IMG/VR virus record: IMGVR_UViG_3300044697_000027
Span: 1-29,240 of that record
Source of the DNA: a virus
Direction: 5' to 3' (one strand)
DNA length: 29,240 nt
Shown: positions 29,092 through 29,240 of the stretch, in pieces
Layout of the letters: every line of letters starts with the position of its first letter
Numbering within the stretch: position 1 is the first letter of the stretch
Made by a program: the position numbers and the translations under genes
The notes under the pieces: model-generated
What the model was told of the DNA's origin: nothing
The model's database searches: none
The model's input: the letters and a program-made list of their open reading frames with translations, nothing else

Positions 29092-29240
29092 CTAGGCGGC
29101 GTCTACCAAAGAGTATTCAACAAGAGCTAGTAGGCTTCCGTCGCCCTGAGTCCAATCGCTCGTCCCGTCAGGAGGGAATCCATCCCCGTTAACATTGCAT
29201 TGACAAAGATATAGCCCGGAATTGGAGATATCGCTGAGGG
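29092..29240 (-). CDS. 3' part of a decoration-type protein, cut by the right edge
   Basis: Read on the - strand, 48 or so residues end at TAG (29092-29094): SGLYLCQCNVNGDGFPPDGTS, then DWTQGDGSLLALVEYSLVDAA. Strong similarity to the end of the 28610 protein shows a tandem duplication. It has two Cys the neighbour lacks. The start is outside the window. Eleven bases separate its stop from the next ATG, with CTAGGGGAACC as ribosome binding site. Confidence 0.65.
   Translation of the reverse strand, partial: LSDISNSGLYLCQCNVNGDGFPPDGTSDWTQGDGSLLALVEYSLVDAA

Noticed and set aside
1-29240. tRNA genes, integrase, terminase or phage RNA polymerase
   Set aside because: Looked for and not recognised in any frame; they may lie outside the window.

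Overview
The window reads as part of a tailed-phage genome. Genes are packed almost end to end, with stop/start overlaps such as ATGA and TAATG at most junctions. Positions 1 to 12287 carry about 32 mostly small genes on the + strand (early/replication side). From 12284 to the right edge nearly everything is on the - strand (virion and lysis side). I see no rRNA, tRNA, CRISPR array, insertion sequence, integrase, single-subunit RNA polymerase or convincing intrinsic terminator.

Left half: a primase-helicase (1180-3072), a RecA-family recombinase (9320-10306), a calcineurin-type phosphoesterase (8095-8949), an HNH nuclease (4269-4643), two endonuclease VII-type genes (6395-6790 and 8946-9320) and a nucleotide-metabolism trio (MazG-like, nucleoside deoxyribosyltransferase-like and a DUF5664-like protein, 10794-12027). 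Between them lie many small membrane, coiled-coil and zinc-ribbon proteins.

Right half, read right to left: two tandem virion surface-type proteins (one cut by the window edge), a small membrane protein, two related adaptor-like proteins separated by an inserted HNH gene, a 1258-residue nozzle-like protein, an acetyltransferase-like protein, three helical Ala/Gln-rich proteins of 223, 730 and 691 residues, a possible SleB-like wall hydrolase, a fibre-like protein and a holin-like protein. This order resembles the T7 order adaptor, nozzle, internal virion proteins, fibre, lysis, so I infer a podovirus-like virion; that is inference from gene order and size. Three + strand genes (12549, 20430, 26153) sit inside the - strand block, each behind its own sigma70-type promoter. 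One of them encodes a secreted protein with an LPDAP stretch after its signal peptide, a style I associate with Acidobacteriota, so the host may be an acidobacterium (weak to moderate inference).

Two DNA-level signals overlie the genes. First, the pentamer GCCCG/CGGGC occurs on both strands and in all codon frames at about one per 50 bases over much of the window, several times more than composition predicts, but is absent from 28569-29212 and sparse in the inserted HNH gene. Second, a 15-base asymmetric box, consensus AGTACGGAAAACGGA, occurs about 23 times, nearly always pointing along transcription and often at stop/start junctions. Two copies touch predicted promoters. This layout resembles the stoperators of mycobacteriophage L5, and I regard it as the best candidate for an undescribed regulatory system here.
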